A stretch of 64,000 bases of DNA from Maritalea myrionectae DSM 19524 (lineage in GTDB: Bacteria > Pseudomonadota > Alphaproteobacteria > Rhizobiales > Devosiaceae), in NCBI RefSeq assembly GCF_000423365.1, contig NZ_AUHV01000003.1:496001-560000 (forward strand). The letters run 5' to 3'. This document shows, in pieces, positions 9,032 to 17,401 of this stretch. The notes below the pieces were generated by a model that did not search any database, had not been told where the DNA came from, and saw nothing but the letters and a program-made list of their open reading frames with translations. Made by a program: the position numbers and the translations under genes. Every line of letters starts with the position of its first letter. The first letter of the stretch is position 1.

Positions 9032-9805
9032 ATGATCGCTTTTGAAAATATCACCATGCGCTTTGGCGGCGTTGCCGCGGTTGATCGCTGCAGCTTTGAA
9101 ATCCCAACGGGCAAGATCACCGGACTGATCGGCCCAAATGGCGCAGGCAAAACCACCGCCTTCAACGTCATTGCCGGGCATTTGCGCCCCACCTCCGGTC
9201 GCGTACTGCTGGAAGGTGAAGACATCACCGCCCTGCCCGCCCACAAGCGTCAAGCCATGGGCATTGCCCGCACCTTTCAGCTTGCGCATGAATTTCACCG
9301 CATGACGGTGGTCGAAAATCTGATGGTGGCGGCAAAAAACGAGCTGGGCGAAAACATGCTCAACGCCATTTTCCGCCCCGGCCAGTGCAAACTGCAGGAA
9401 CAGGCCGCCTATGATCGCGCCATGGAAACCCTGCGCTTTTTGGAAATTGAACAGCTGAAAGACCAATTGGCGGGCGATTTGTCCGGCGGTCAAAAAAAGC
9501 TGCTGGAACTGGGCCGTGCGCTGATGCAGCACCCCAAAATCATCCTGCTCGACGAAATCGGCGCGGGCGTCAACCGCACCCTATTGGGCAAAATCGCGGA
9601 AAAGATCATCCAGCTCAACAAGGAGCGAGGTTACACCATCTGCCTTATTGAGCATGATTTGGATTATGTTTCCCGCCTTTGCGACACCGTGATTGTGATG
9701 GCGCAAGGCACCCTGCTGACCACCGGCACGGTGGAAGAAGTCAGCCGCGATGAACGTGTGATCGAAGCCTATTTTGGCGGCGGCAAATATCAGGAAGCCA
9801 TATGA
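9032..9805 (+). CDS. livG: ABC transporter ATPase, LivG type
   Basis: A 257-residue ATPase with Walker A GPNGAGKTT (from about residue 37), signature LSGGQ and Walker B IILLDE followed by IGAGV, plus a switch histidine in CLIEHDL. The LivG subgroup is recognisable from GIARTFQLAHEFHRMTVVENL. It pairs with the LivF-like ATPase to energise uptake through LivHM. The stop overlaps the next start by four bases. The LivG/LivF/LivH/LivM genes are consecutive and tightly packed, so they form a single operon. Confidence 0.92.
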   Translation: MIAFENITMRFGGVAAVDRCSFEIPTGKITGLIGPNGAGKTTAFNVIAGHLRPTSGRVLLEGEDITALPAHKRQAMGIARTFQLAHEFHRMTVVENLMVAAKNELGENMLNAIFRPGQCKLQEQAAYDRAMETLRFLEIEQLKDQLAGDLSGGQKKLLELGRALMQHPKIILLDEIGAGVNRTLLGKIAEKIIQLNKERGYTICLIEHDLDYVSRLCDTVIVMAQGTLLTTGTVEEVSRDERVIEAYFGGGKYQEAI

Positions 9806-10527
9806 GTTATAAAATTCTTGATGTGCAAAATTTGACGGCGGGCTACGGCAAATTGCCGATCATTGAAGACATGCACGCCAAAGTGGATGACGGGCAAATT
9901 GTGGTGATTGTCGGCCCCAACGGCGCCGGCAAATCCACGTTGCTCAAGTCGATATTCGGCCTCAATAAACGCATGTCTGGCGATATTGTGTTTGAAAGCC
10001 GCTCCATTTTTGACGCCAAAACGTCAGAACTGGTGCCCATGGGCATTTCGGCGGTGCCGCAATCCCACAATGTGTTCCCCACCCTCACGGTGGAAGAGAA
10101 CCTCGATGTGGGCACCTTTGCCGCGCCCCCAAAAGACAAGGCGGCGACCAAGGCCAAAATCTTGACCCTGTTCCCAGACCTGAAGGACAAGTTGCGCCAG
10201 CAAGCGGGCGAGCTCTCCGGCGGGCAACGGCAAATGGTGGCCGTAGGTCGTGCTTTGATGAGCGACCCACATTTGATCCTTTTAGATGAACCCACCGCGG
10301 GCCTGTCACCTGCCTATCTGGAAGTCATTTTCGACCTGCTTTTGCAGGTGCGCGATAGCGGCGTCTCCATCCTGATGGTTGAGCAGAATGCCAAACAGGC
10401 GCTGCGCATTGCGGATTATGCCTATGTGCTGGTCAATGGCAAGAACGCCTATGAAGGCACGGGCGCTGAGCTGCTGAAAAACGACGAAGTGCGCAAATCA
10501 TTCTTAGGTGGAGGGGCACCAAAATGA
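9802..10527 (+). CDS. livF: ABC transporter ATPase, LivF type
   Basis: A 241-residue ATPase with Walker A GPNGAGKST, signature LSGGQRQM and Walker B LILLDEPTAGLSP. The GISAVPQSHNVFPTLTVEEN segment is typical of LivF. It overlaps livG by four bases and the next permease gene by four bases. It forms the second nucleotide-binding subunit of the branched-chain-type importer. Confidence 0.92.
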   Translation: MSYKILDVQNLTAGYGKLPIIEDMHAKVDDGQIVVIVGPNGAGKSTLLKSIFGLNKRMSGDIVFESRSIFDAKTSELVPMGISAVPQSHNVFPTLTVEENLDVGTFAAPPKDKAATKAKILTLFPDLKDKLRQQAGELSGGQRQMVAVGRALMSDPHLILLDEPTAGLSPAYLEVIFDLLLQVRDSGVSILMVEQNAKQALRIADYAYVLVNGKNAYEGTGAELLKNDEVRKSFLGGGAPK

Positions 10528-11411
10528 TGGATTTTATCAATTTCTATTTGGTCCCCGGCATCACCCTTGGCGCTATCTATGCGCTGGGCGCGGTTGGCGT
10601 GTCGATGATTTTCGGCATTTTACGCTTCGCCCATTTTGCCCATGGCGATTTGATGACTGTGGGGGCGTATTTCGGGCTTTCCGCCGTCTGGCTTCTGGGC
10701 ATTCCAGCCCTTGCCGCCATCCCGATTGCGGTCGCCCTCACCTGCCTTGTAGCCCTGTTTGCAGACCGTGCCTTTTATAAACCCCTGCGGCAATTGCCTA
10801 CTATTTACACGGTGATCGCCTCGTTCGGCGTGGCGTTGATCTTCCGTTCGGTGGTGCAATTGGTGTGGGGCACGGAAAGCCAGGTCTATTCCGTCGGGTT
10901 CCAAAAGCCGATTGTGCTGTTCGATAGCTTGCGCATCGCCACCCGCCACATTCAAATCATTCTCGCCACCGCAGCGATCACGTTAGGCCTGCACTGGTTC
11001 TTGCACCATACGCAAATGGGCAAAACCATGCGCGCCGTGTCAGACGATCCAGCGCTGGCCAGCGTGGCCGGGCTTGATCCGGAAAAAACCATCCGCTGGA
11101 CATGGATTATCGGCGCAGGCCTCGCCGCCATCGCCGGGGTGTTTGTGGGCCTCGATACCGACGTGCACACCATGATGGGTTGGAACCTGTTGCTGCCCAT
11201 GTTTGCCGCGGCTTTGCTGGGCGGCATTGGCAAGCCGCTGGGTGCCATCGCAGGCGGCCTGATCATCGGCATCGCAGAAGAAATCTGCACCTATCCCTTC
11301 TTTGGCGAGAGTCTGATTTCACCCAGCTATAAAAGCGCCATCGCTTTTGTGATCATGTTGCTGATCCTGATTTTCCGCCCACGCGGCCTGTTTAAAGGGA
11401 GGCTCCTCTAA
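10524..11411 (+). CDS. livH: ABC transporter permease, LivH type
   Basis: A 295-residue membrane protein with about eight hydrophobic segments. It contains the LivH signatures GAIYALGAVGVSMIFGILRFAH near the N-terminus and MRAVSDDPALASVAGLD before the coupling region. It forms half of the membrane pore with the LivM-like protein, whose gene starts one base inside this stop (TAATG). Function as the permease of the amino acid/amide importer is firm at family level. Confidence 0.92.
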   Translation: MMDFINFYLVPGITLGAIYALGAVGVSMIFGILRFAHFAHGDLMTVGAYFGLSAVWLLGIPALAAIPIAVALTCLVALFADRAFYKPLRQLPTIYTVIASFGVALIFRSVVQLVWGTESQVYSVGFQKPIVLFDSLRIATRHIQIILATAAITLGLHWFLHHTQMGKTMRAVSDDPALASVAGLDPEKTIRWTWIIGAGLAAIAGVFVGLDTDVHTMMGWNLLLPMFAAALLGGIGKPLGAIAGGLIIGIAEEICTYPFFGESLISPSYKSAIAFVIMLLILIFRPRGLFKGRLL

Positions 11412-12364
11412 TGGAACTGAGTGGTATTCTATTTTACCTGATCTCCTTTTTGATCATGGGCGGCATCTATTCGGTGATCTGCCTTGCCCTTAATATGCAA
11501 TGGGGCTTTGGCGGCCTCTTCAATGCGGGCATTGCAGGCTTTTACGCGGTGGGCGCCTATTCAGCCGCCATCATCACCTCAGCCAATACCCCAAATCATG
11601 TCGGCGGGTTTGACCTGCCCATCGTGGTCGGCCTCGTGGTCGCGGGCACCCTATCCGGCATAGTCGGTTGGGCCATCGCCCGCATCTGCGTGCGTTTGAA
11701 GGCGGATTATCTGGCCATGGCCTCCATCGGCATTGCCGAAATCATCCGGCTGGCCGTGATCAATGAAGAATGGCTCACCAATGGCAGCCTCGGCGTCTCG
11801 CGCATTCCGCGCCCGCTGGAAGAGTTCTTCACCGGGCGCGAAAGCGAAATGGTGTTCTTCGTCTTTGTGTGGATCATTGTTGCCATCACCTTCTGGGTCG
11901 CCCATCGCCTGTATAAAAGCCCGTGGGGCCGCGTCATGCGCGCCATCCGCGACAATGAAGCCGCCGCAGAATCTGTGGGCAAGGATGTGCAATCCTTCCG
12001 CACCCAGAGCTTTGTGATCGGCGCGATCTTTATGGGCGTGGCCGGGGCATTGAGTGCCCATTATTTCAAATTCTTCAGCCCGGATGCCACCGAGCCTTTG
12101 CTCATCACCTTCCTGGCGTGGGTGATGCTGATCGCGGGCGGCAGCGGCAACAATAAAGGCGCAGTTGCGGGCGCATTGATCATTTGGGCGATCTGGTCGA
12201 TGACTGAAATCATCACCCAGCAATTGCCGCCAGATTGGGCCACCCGTTCAAGCTATATCCGGATGTTGCTGATCGGGCTATTCTTGCAATTTGTGCTGCA
12301 ACGCTTCCGTGCCGGGCTATTCCCGGAGAAAGCGCCGAAACTGAATGTGAAAAGCCATGGCTGA
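11411..12364 (+). CDS. livM: ABC transporter permease, LivM type
   Basis: A 317-residue membrane protein. Family signatures are LNMQWGFGGLFNAGIAGFYAVGAY near the N-terminus and WGRVMRAIRDNEAAAESVGKDV in the cytoplasmic coupling loop. It completes the importer. It overlaps the following indolepyruvate oxidoreductase gene by eight bases, showing that transporter and enzyme are co-expressed, which is good evidence that the transported compound feeds the 2-oxoacid oxidoreductase. Confidence 0.92.
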   Translation: MELSGILFYLISFLIMGGIYSVICLALNMQWGFGGLFNAGIAGFYAVGAYSAAIITSANTPNHVGGFDLPIVVGLVVAGTLSGIVGWAIARICVRLKADYLAMASIGIAEIIRLAVINEEWLTNGSLGVSRIPRPLEEFFTGRESEMVFFVFVWIIVAITFWVAHRLYKSPWGRVMRAIRDNEAAAESVGKDVQSFRTQSFVIGAIFMGVAGALSAHYFKFFSPDATEPLLITFLAWVMLIAGGSGNNKGAVAGALIIWAIWSMTEIITQQLPPDWATRSSYIRMLLIGLFLQFVLQRFRAGLFPEKAPKLNVKSHG

Positions 12365-14501
12365 ACGGAGCTTCGCCAAAGAGGTTGAAAAACTGCGCCT
12401 TGGCGATGGTGACACATTTCGCGGCGAAGGCATCTTGGCGATCACCAAAGCGCTGCTGGAAAATGGCGTTGGCTATGTGGGCGGCTATCAAGGTGCGCCC
12501 ATCAGCCATTTGATGGATGTGTTTGCCGACGCTGAAGATTTGCTCAGCGAACTCGGCGTCCGTTTCGAAGCCAGCGCCTCAGAAGCCACCGCTGCCGCCA
12601 TGCTCGCCGCTTCGGTAAATTATCCCATTCGCGGCGCGGTCACATTTAAATCAACCGTGGGCACCAATGTGGCGTCAGACGCTTTGGCCAATCTCGCCTC
12701 TGGCGGGGTTACAGGCGGCGCGCTGATCATTGTTGGCGAAGATTATGGCGAAGGCTCCTCCATCATGCAGGAGCGCAGCCATCCCTTTGCGCAAAAAAGC
12801 CAGATCTGGTTGCTCGATCCGCGCTCCAATCTGCCGTCAATTGTTGACGCGGTGGGGCATGGTTTTGCCCTGTCCGAGGCCAGCAACACCCCGGTGATGC
12901 TGGAAGTGCGCATTCGCGCCTGCCATGTGCATGGGCATTTTGACACCAAAGACAATGTGCCGCCGCCCTTCACCGTGCGCGATGCGTTGGAAAACCCAAA
13001 GCGCAAAACCGACAGAGTTGTGCTGCCCCCTGCCTCCTATCTGCATGAGAAGGAAAAGGTAGAACAGCGTCTACCTGCCGCCATCGACTATATCCAACAG
13101 CACAAGCTCAACGAGCATTTCGGCCCCGACCAGGGCGACATCGGCATCATCATGCAGGGCGGCATGTATAATAATGTGATGCGGGCCTTGCAGCGCATGG
13201 GGCTGGCCGATCTTTATGGCGACAGCAAAGTGCCGCTTTATGTGATGAATGTCACCTACCCGCTGGTGCCGGACGAAGTGGTGGATTTCTGCGCCGACAA
13301 AAAGGCGGTGATGATGGTGGAAGAAGGGCAACCGGCCTGCCTTGAAGAAGCCGTCGCGGCCCTGTTGTTCAAACATAAAATCAATACCGATTTGGCAGGC
13401 AAAGGCGTACTGCCGCTGGCCGGTGAGTTGACGGGTCAAGTGATGTTAGACGGCCTGCGCAGCTTTATCACCAGCCACGCCCCGGATCTGGTCAATGATC
13501 AACATCGGGCACCGAATGAGCCACAACGCCTACCGCAGCCGGAACTCGACGATACGGTGCCCGCGCGCCCGCCAGGCTTTTGCACCGGCTGCCCAGAGCG
13601 TCCGATTTTCGCGGCCACCAAACTTGTGGAGGAAGAACTCGGCCCGCACCACATTTCTTCAGATATTGGCTGCCACCTCTTTTCCATCATGCCGCCGTTT
13701 GAAATTGGCGGCACCACTATGGGGTACGGTCTCGGCCCTGCGTCGTCCTCCGCACTCAATGCCAAAGGCGCACGCCGTTCGATCAGCTTTGTCGGTGATG
13801 GCGGCTTTTGGCACAATGGTCTCACCTCCTCCATTGGCAATGCCTCATTCAACGAGCATGATGGCGTAACAGTGATTGTCGACAATTATTATTCCGCTGC
13901 CACAGGCGGGCAGGATATTTTGTCATCCCGCGCCCACAACAAATCCCGCAACACCAACAACCCCATCGGCAAAGCCGTCAAAGGCATGGGCGTGAAGTGG
14001 GTGCGCGAAATCGACAATACTTATGATGTGGGCAAAATGCGCGAGACCCTGAAAGAGGCGCTCACCACAGATGAGACGGGTCCAAAGGTCATCGTCGCCT
14101 CCTCTGAATGTATGCTCAACCGCCAACGGCGCGAGCGTCCACTGAAAGCAAAAGCGATTGCCGAAGGGCAAACCATCACCCAGCCGAAATTCGGCGTCGA
14201 TGAGGACATTTGCACCGGCGACCATGCCTGTATGCGCTTGTCCGGCTGCCCATCGCTCACCGTGAAAAAACTTGATGATCCGCTGCGCGATGATCCGGTC
14301 GCCCATATTGATCAATCCTGCGTTGGCTGTGGCAATTGCGGAGAAGTGGCCGATGCGGCCATTCTCTGCCCTTCATTCTATAAAGCCGAGCGCATCCACA
14401 ATCCGGGTACCGCCCACAAAATCTGGCGCAAGCTCTCCACCAATTTTATGAGCTGGCTGCTGGCGCGGCGCGACCGCAAATCATTGCGTTTTGAGGCGTA
14501 G
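12357..14501 (+). CDS. iorA: Indolepyruvate ferredoxin oxidoreductase, alpha subunit
   Basis: A 714-residue TPP-dependent 2-oxoacid oxidoreductase subunit. N-terminal pyrimidine-binding part (GYQGAPISHLMDVFADAEDL, TFKSTVGTNVASDAL); TPP-binding part with GDGGFWHNGLTSSIGNASF and IVDNYYSAATGGQ; a C-terminal ferredoxin-like segment with cysteines in ICTGDHACMRLSGCPS and CVGCGNCGEVADAAILCPS for iron-sulfur clusters. IOR converts arylpyruvates to aryl-acetyl-CoA with ferredoxin as acceptor. Overlaps livM and directly abuts iorB. Position downstream of an importer and kynureninase suggests breakdown of an aromatic amino acid after transamination. Confidence 0.9.
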   Translation: MAERSFAKEVEKLRLGDGDTFRGEGILAITKALLENGVGYVGGYQGAPISHLMDVFADAEDLLSELGVRFEASASEATAAAMLAASVNYPIRGAVTFKSTVGTNVASDALANLASGGVTGGALIIVGEDYGEGSSIMQERSHPFAQKSQIWLLDPRSNLPSIVDAVGHGFALSEASNTPVMLEVRIRACHVHGHFDTKDNVPPPFTVRDALENPKRKTDRVVLPPASYLHEKEKVEQRLPAAIDYIQQHKLNEHFGPDQGDIGIIMQGGMYNNVMRALQRMGLADLYGDSKVPLYVMNVTYPLVPDEVVDFCADKKAVMMVEEGQPACLEEAVAALLFKHKINTDLAGKGVLPLAGELTGQVMLDGLRSFITSHAPDLVNDQHRAPNEPQRLPQPELDDTVPARPPGFCTGCPERPIFAATKLVEEELGPHHISSDIGCHLFSIMPPFEIGGTTMGYGLGPASSSALNAKGARRSISFVGDGGFWHNGLTSSIGNASFNEHDGVTVIVDNYYSAATGGQDILSSRAHNKSRNTNNPIGKAVKGMGVKWVREIDNTYDVGKMRETLKEALTTDETGPKVIVASSECMLNRQRRERPLKAKAIAEGQTITQPKFGVDEDICTGDHACMRLSGCPSLTVKKLDDPLRDDPVAHIDQSCVGCGNCGEVADAAILCPSFYKAERIHNPGTAHKIWRKLSTNFMSWLLARRDRKSLRFEA

Positions 14502-16043
14502 GTGATGGCGCAAGATCAAATCATCAAACTGGCCATTCTCGCCGTGGGCGGCCAAGGCGGCGGCGTGCTCACCAATTGGATCGTTGATCTGGCTGAGCAA
14601 AATGGATGGGTGGCACAATCCACCGCTGTAGCAGGCGTTGCCCAACGCACCGGCGCAACCATCTATTATGTGGAAATGGCACCGCAGCAAGAAAAGCGCC
14701 CGATCTTCTCCCTTGCCCCGAGCGTAGGCGATGTCGATATTCTGATCGCGGCAGAGCTGATGGAAGTCGGCCGCGCCATCCAGCGCGGCTTTGTCAGCCC
14801 CAACCGCACCTGTCTGATCGGCTCCAGCCATCGATTGCACGCCGTATCCGAAAAAATCAATCCGGGCGACGGGCGCGCTAAGGATCAAGTGATCTTCCAC
14901 GCTGCGCACAAATCGGCGCAAAAAGTGCTGCTGCACAATTATGATCAGCTCGCCATTCAGAACGGCTCTTATATCTCCGCCAGCCTGTTCGGCGCCCTCG
15001 CCGCCTCCAAAGCGCTGCCGTTCACGCCCGCGCAGTTTGAGGCCATTCTCGAACAATCTGGCCGCGCCGCTGCCCGAAGCATCGCCGCCTTCAATGCCGC
15101 GCTAAAAGCAGAACCGCTCTCCGCACCAGAACTTGCACAACAAACCGCACCCACCGCCAAAGCAAAGGGGCCGCAAAAGCTGATGGCCAAATGGGATGCC
15201 CTACAGCAGCGCATCGCACAGTTGCCAAATGAATCCCAAGAATTGGCGCTGGCTGGCCTTAAAAAGTGCATTGAATTTCAAGACGTGACCTATGGCGATG
15301 CATATCTCACCACGGTGGAGCAATTCGCACAGCGCATTCCGGACGACCGCCCAGACATTCTGACCGAACTGGCCAAGCATTTGGCCAATGCCACGGCCTA
15401 TGATGATCTGATCCGTGTCGCCGATCTGAAAACCCGACGGCAGCGCCTCAGCCGCATTGAAAGCGAAGTGCAGCTGCAATCGGCGGACGGGTTAAAGCTG
15501 ACGGAATATTTCCATCCACGCGCCGAAGAGATCTGCGGCCTGATGCCGCCAAAGCTGGGCCGTTGGTTTGAGGACAGTCCCAAGCGCTTCGCCTGGCTGG
15601 ATCGCCGGGTTAACAAAGGTCGCCGCATCCGCAGCAACGGGTTCTGGGGGTTCAGCACACTCTATCTGCTGGGGGGATTAAAATGGTGGCGCAAACATAC
15701 GCTGCGCGATCAAATAGAGCGCAGCCACCGGAAGGCTTGGCTGGAGGAAGTTGACCGGCACCTTGCCAACAATCCAGACTTGGCGCTTGAGCTCATCAAA
15801 TGCCGCCGCCTGATTAAAGGCTATAGCGACACGCACCATCGCTCCCTAAGCAAGTTTGCGCGCATCTTCGAGAACCTACATCTGGTCAGCCTTCTGCCAG
15901 ATGCGGCAGAGTGGGTGCGCCGGTGGCGCGACGCCGCGTTGATGGATGAAAATGGCGACGCCTTGGATGGCGCGATCAAAACCGTGGGCGTTACCCTGCT
16001 GGCCAGCGAAACAAATCGCGACGATCACGACGCCAATAGCTAA
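14502..16043 (+). CDS. iorB: Indolepyruvate ferredoxin oxidoreductase, beta subunit with C-terminal extension
   Basis: A 513-residue protein. The N-terminal 190 residues are the gamma-type domain of 2-oxoacid oxidoreductases (AVGGQGGGVLTNWIVDLAEQ, AVAGVAQRTGATIYYVE). The remaining 300 residues form the long extension seen in proteobacterial IorB (DUF6537-like), containing many arginines and LGGLKWWRKHTLRDQIER. It follows iorA with no gap: GTG 14502 or ATG 14505 can start it (GTGATG). Partner of iorA. It is convergent with the MarR-family gene four bases downstream. The role of the extension in the family is not established. Confidence 0.85.
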   Translation: MMAQDQIIKLAILAVGGQGGGVLTNWIVDLAEQNGWVAQSTAVAGVAQRTGATIYYVEMAPQQEKRPIFSLAPSVGDVDILIAAELMEVGRAIQRGFVSPNRTCLIGSSHRLHAVSEKINPGDGRAKDQVIFHAAHKSAQKVLLHNYDQLAIQNGSYISASLFGALAASKALPFTPAQFEAILEQSGRAAARSIAAFNAALKAEPLSAPELAQQTAPTAKAKGPQKLMAKWDALQQRIAQLPNESQELALAGLKKCIEFQDVTYGDAYLTTVEQFAQRIPDDRPDILTELAKHLANATAYDDLIRVADLKTRRQRLSRIESEVQLQSADGLKLTEYFHPRAEEICGLMPPKLGRWFEDSPKRFAWLDRRVNKGRRIRSNGFWGFSTLYLLGGLKWWRKHTLRDQIERSHRKAWLEEVDRHLANNPDLALELIKCRRLIKGYSDTHHRSLSKFARIFENLHLVSLLPDAAEWVRRWRDAALMDENGDALDGAIKTVGVTLLASETNRDDHDANS

Positions 16044-16047
16044 TCGC

Positions 16048-16539
16048 CTAAAACTCAGATTTTGAAAAGGGTGTCAGTTCTGCAGCATCAAAGATTGGCG
16101 CAACATCCTCTTGTCCACCATCCAACATGGCGGCAATGCGCTCCAACGATGCAATCAACATCGACTGTTCCCAATCAGACAGATTTTCAAATTCCTGTTC
16201 AAAGCGCTCGTGAACGCCATCGGGTGATTGGCTAAGGGCCGCATGCCCCGCCCCCGTCAATGACAGCCAGACCTGACGTTTGTCTGTTTCGCCGCGTTTG
16301 CGCTCGATCAGCCCCCGCGCTTCCAGTTTATGCACCAACCCCGTTGTGGTCGCCTGGGTAATGCCCATCGCCTGAGCAATTTGCCCGGCGCTGCGTTCAC
16401 CCTTTTCATCCAATAAACGCAACAACACCAATTGCGACGGCGTGATCCCCGACGCGCGCATCAATGCTTTTGAATTTGTATCGGCCGCCCTAAGGATTCG
16501 CCGGATCGAACTTAAAACCGATTTCGTTTTCTCTTCCAC
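16048..16539 (-). CDS. ectR: MarR-family regulator, EctR/CosR-like
   Basis: A 163-residue winged-helix protein: SIRRILRAADTNSKALMRASG helix, the HTH region SAGQIAQAMGITQATTTGLVHKLEARGLIERK and the wing GETDKRQVWLSLT. The N-terminal helix pattern resembles EctR/CosR, the osmotically controlled repressors of ectoine genes, and the gene is divergent from ectA across 268 bases. A GTG at 16539 is preferred because GAGG lies five bases upstream; GTG 16554 is an alternative. Expected to repress ectABCD-ask at low salinity. The other neighbour, iorB, is convergent and so is a less likely target. Identification as EctR rests on sequence resemblance plus position. Confidence 0.75.
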   Translation of the reverse strand: MEEKTKSVLSSIRRILRAADTNSKALMRASGITPSQLVLLRLLDEKGERSAGQIAQAMGITQATTTGLVHKLEARGLIERKRGETDKRQVWLSLTGAGHAALSQSPDGVHERFEQEFENLSDWEQSMLIASLERIAAMLDGGQEDVAPIFDAAELTPFSKSEF

Positions 16540-16588
16540 ACCACCCTCACACACAAAATGAGACAGCGAACATTATCCCAATCTTCAC

Positions 16589-16606
16589 TTTCTACCAAGA
16601 TAGAAA
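16589..16606. promoter_or_regulatory. Candidate MarR/EctR operator
   Basis: A perfect TTTCTA-N6-TAGAAA inverted repeat lies about 50 bases upstream of the regulator gene in the divergent region. Its dyad form and size suit a MarR-type dimer. It could serve autoregulation. No experiment supports it here. Confidence 0.4.
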
Positions 16607-16752
16607 ATAAGTTTGTAAAAACAAATTATATCACTGTTGACTCTCGCGTTTCCTTAATACGATCAAAGGGTTTCGGACATATATTTCTGACACATTTGCC
16701 TATAAACGCGCTTTTTCTGCACTTTCCATGGAACTTTTCCCTTCTTTAACGG

Positions 16753-16780
16753 TTGACATTTAGTTAGTTGAAGCTAAATA
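16753..16780 (+). promoter_or_regulatory. Candidate ectA promoter and overlapping dyad
   Basis: TTGACA (16753-16758) is a perfect -35 box; TAAATA (16775-16780) lies 16 bases further as a weak -10. The dyad ATTTAG-N10-CTAAAT (16758-16763, 16774-16779) covers the spacer, where a MarR-type repressor would block RNA polymerase. A GGAAC-N16-GGTT element (16730-16754) overlaps the -35 box and deviates from the EcfG consensus by one base. Confidence 0.45.
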
Positions 16781-16822
16781 AAAAGCGAATTTGAATTTTC
16801 ACAACACACGGATTGTTGAAAA

Positions 16823-17356
16823 ATGAAAACGAATAGCATCAAGCCGCGCCCTACATTTCGCAAACCTAATGCAAATGACGGGTCCATCGTTTGGGATATC
16901 GTAAAGAACTCTGGCAAGCTGGATGAGAATTCCATCTATTGTAACTTGCTGCAATGCACGCACTTTTCAGATACATGCGTGATTGCTGAAGTCGATGGTA
17001 AGCCTGTTGGCTGGCTCTCCGCATACATCCCACCACAAAAGCCTGACACGCTATTTGTTTGGCAGGTCTGCGTAACCGAAGAGGCACGTGGCTTGGGCAT
17101 TGCAAAACAACTGATCCACACCGCTCTAAAGCGCGATGTTTGTGAAGATGTGCGAAAAATCGAAAGCACCATCACGAAAGACAATGAAGCCAGCTGGGCC
17201 CTGTTCGGCGCAATCGCCGACAATTTTGGTGCCGACCTGAGCAAAAAAGTGATGTTTGACGAAGAGAAGCATTTGGACGGCCAAGGTGACACTGAGCACC
17301 TCGTTTCAATTGCACCCGTGAAACAAAATCACCCTGTGTTGCGTTCTGTAGCTTAA
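16823..17356 (+). CDS. ectA: Diaminobutyrate acetyltransferase
   Basis: A 177-residue GNAT-family enzyme. It shows the EctA pattern: RKPNANDGSIVWDIVKNSGKLDENS-like start, YCNLLQCTHFSDTCVIAE, and the acetyl-CoA loop VTEEARGLGIAKQL. It acetylates L-2,4-diaminobutyrate in the second step of ectoine synthesis. First gene of ectABCD-ask, downstream of a TTGACA-type promoter. Length is normal for the family. The ribosome binding site is weak (GGATTGTTG region), but this start matches the expected N-terminus. Confidence 0.95.
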   Translation: MKTNSIKPRPTFRKPNANDGSIVWDIVKNSGKLDENSIYCNLLQCTHFSDTCVIAEVDGKPVGWLSAYIPPQKPDTLFVWQVCVTEEARGLGIAKQLIHTALKRDVCEDVRKIESTITKDNEASWALFGAIADNFGADLSKKVMFDEEKHLDGQGDTEHLVSIAPVKQNHPVLRSVA

Positions 17357-17401
17357 CCGCTGAGCGCACACGTTAAACTGATTAAATCCGAAGGATTAAT
17401 G

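Noticed and set aside
8912-9532. Minus-strand frame of 206 codons across the LivK/LivG junction
   Set aside because: Antisense to a binding-protein and an ATPase gene with clear motifs; composition typical of a shadow frame.
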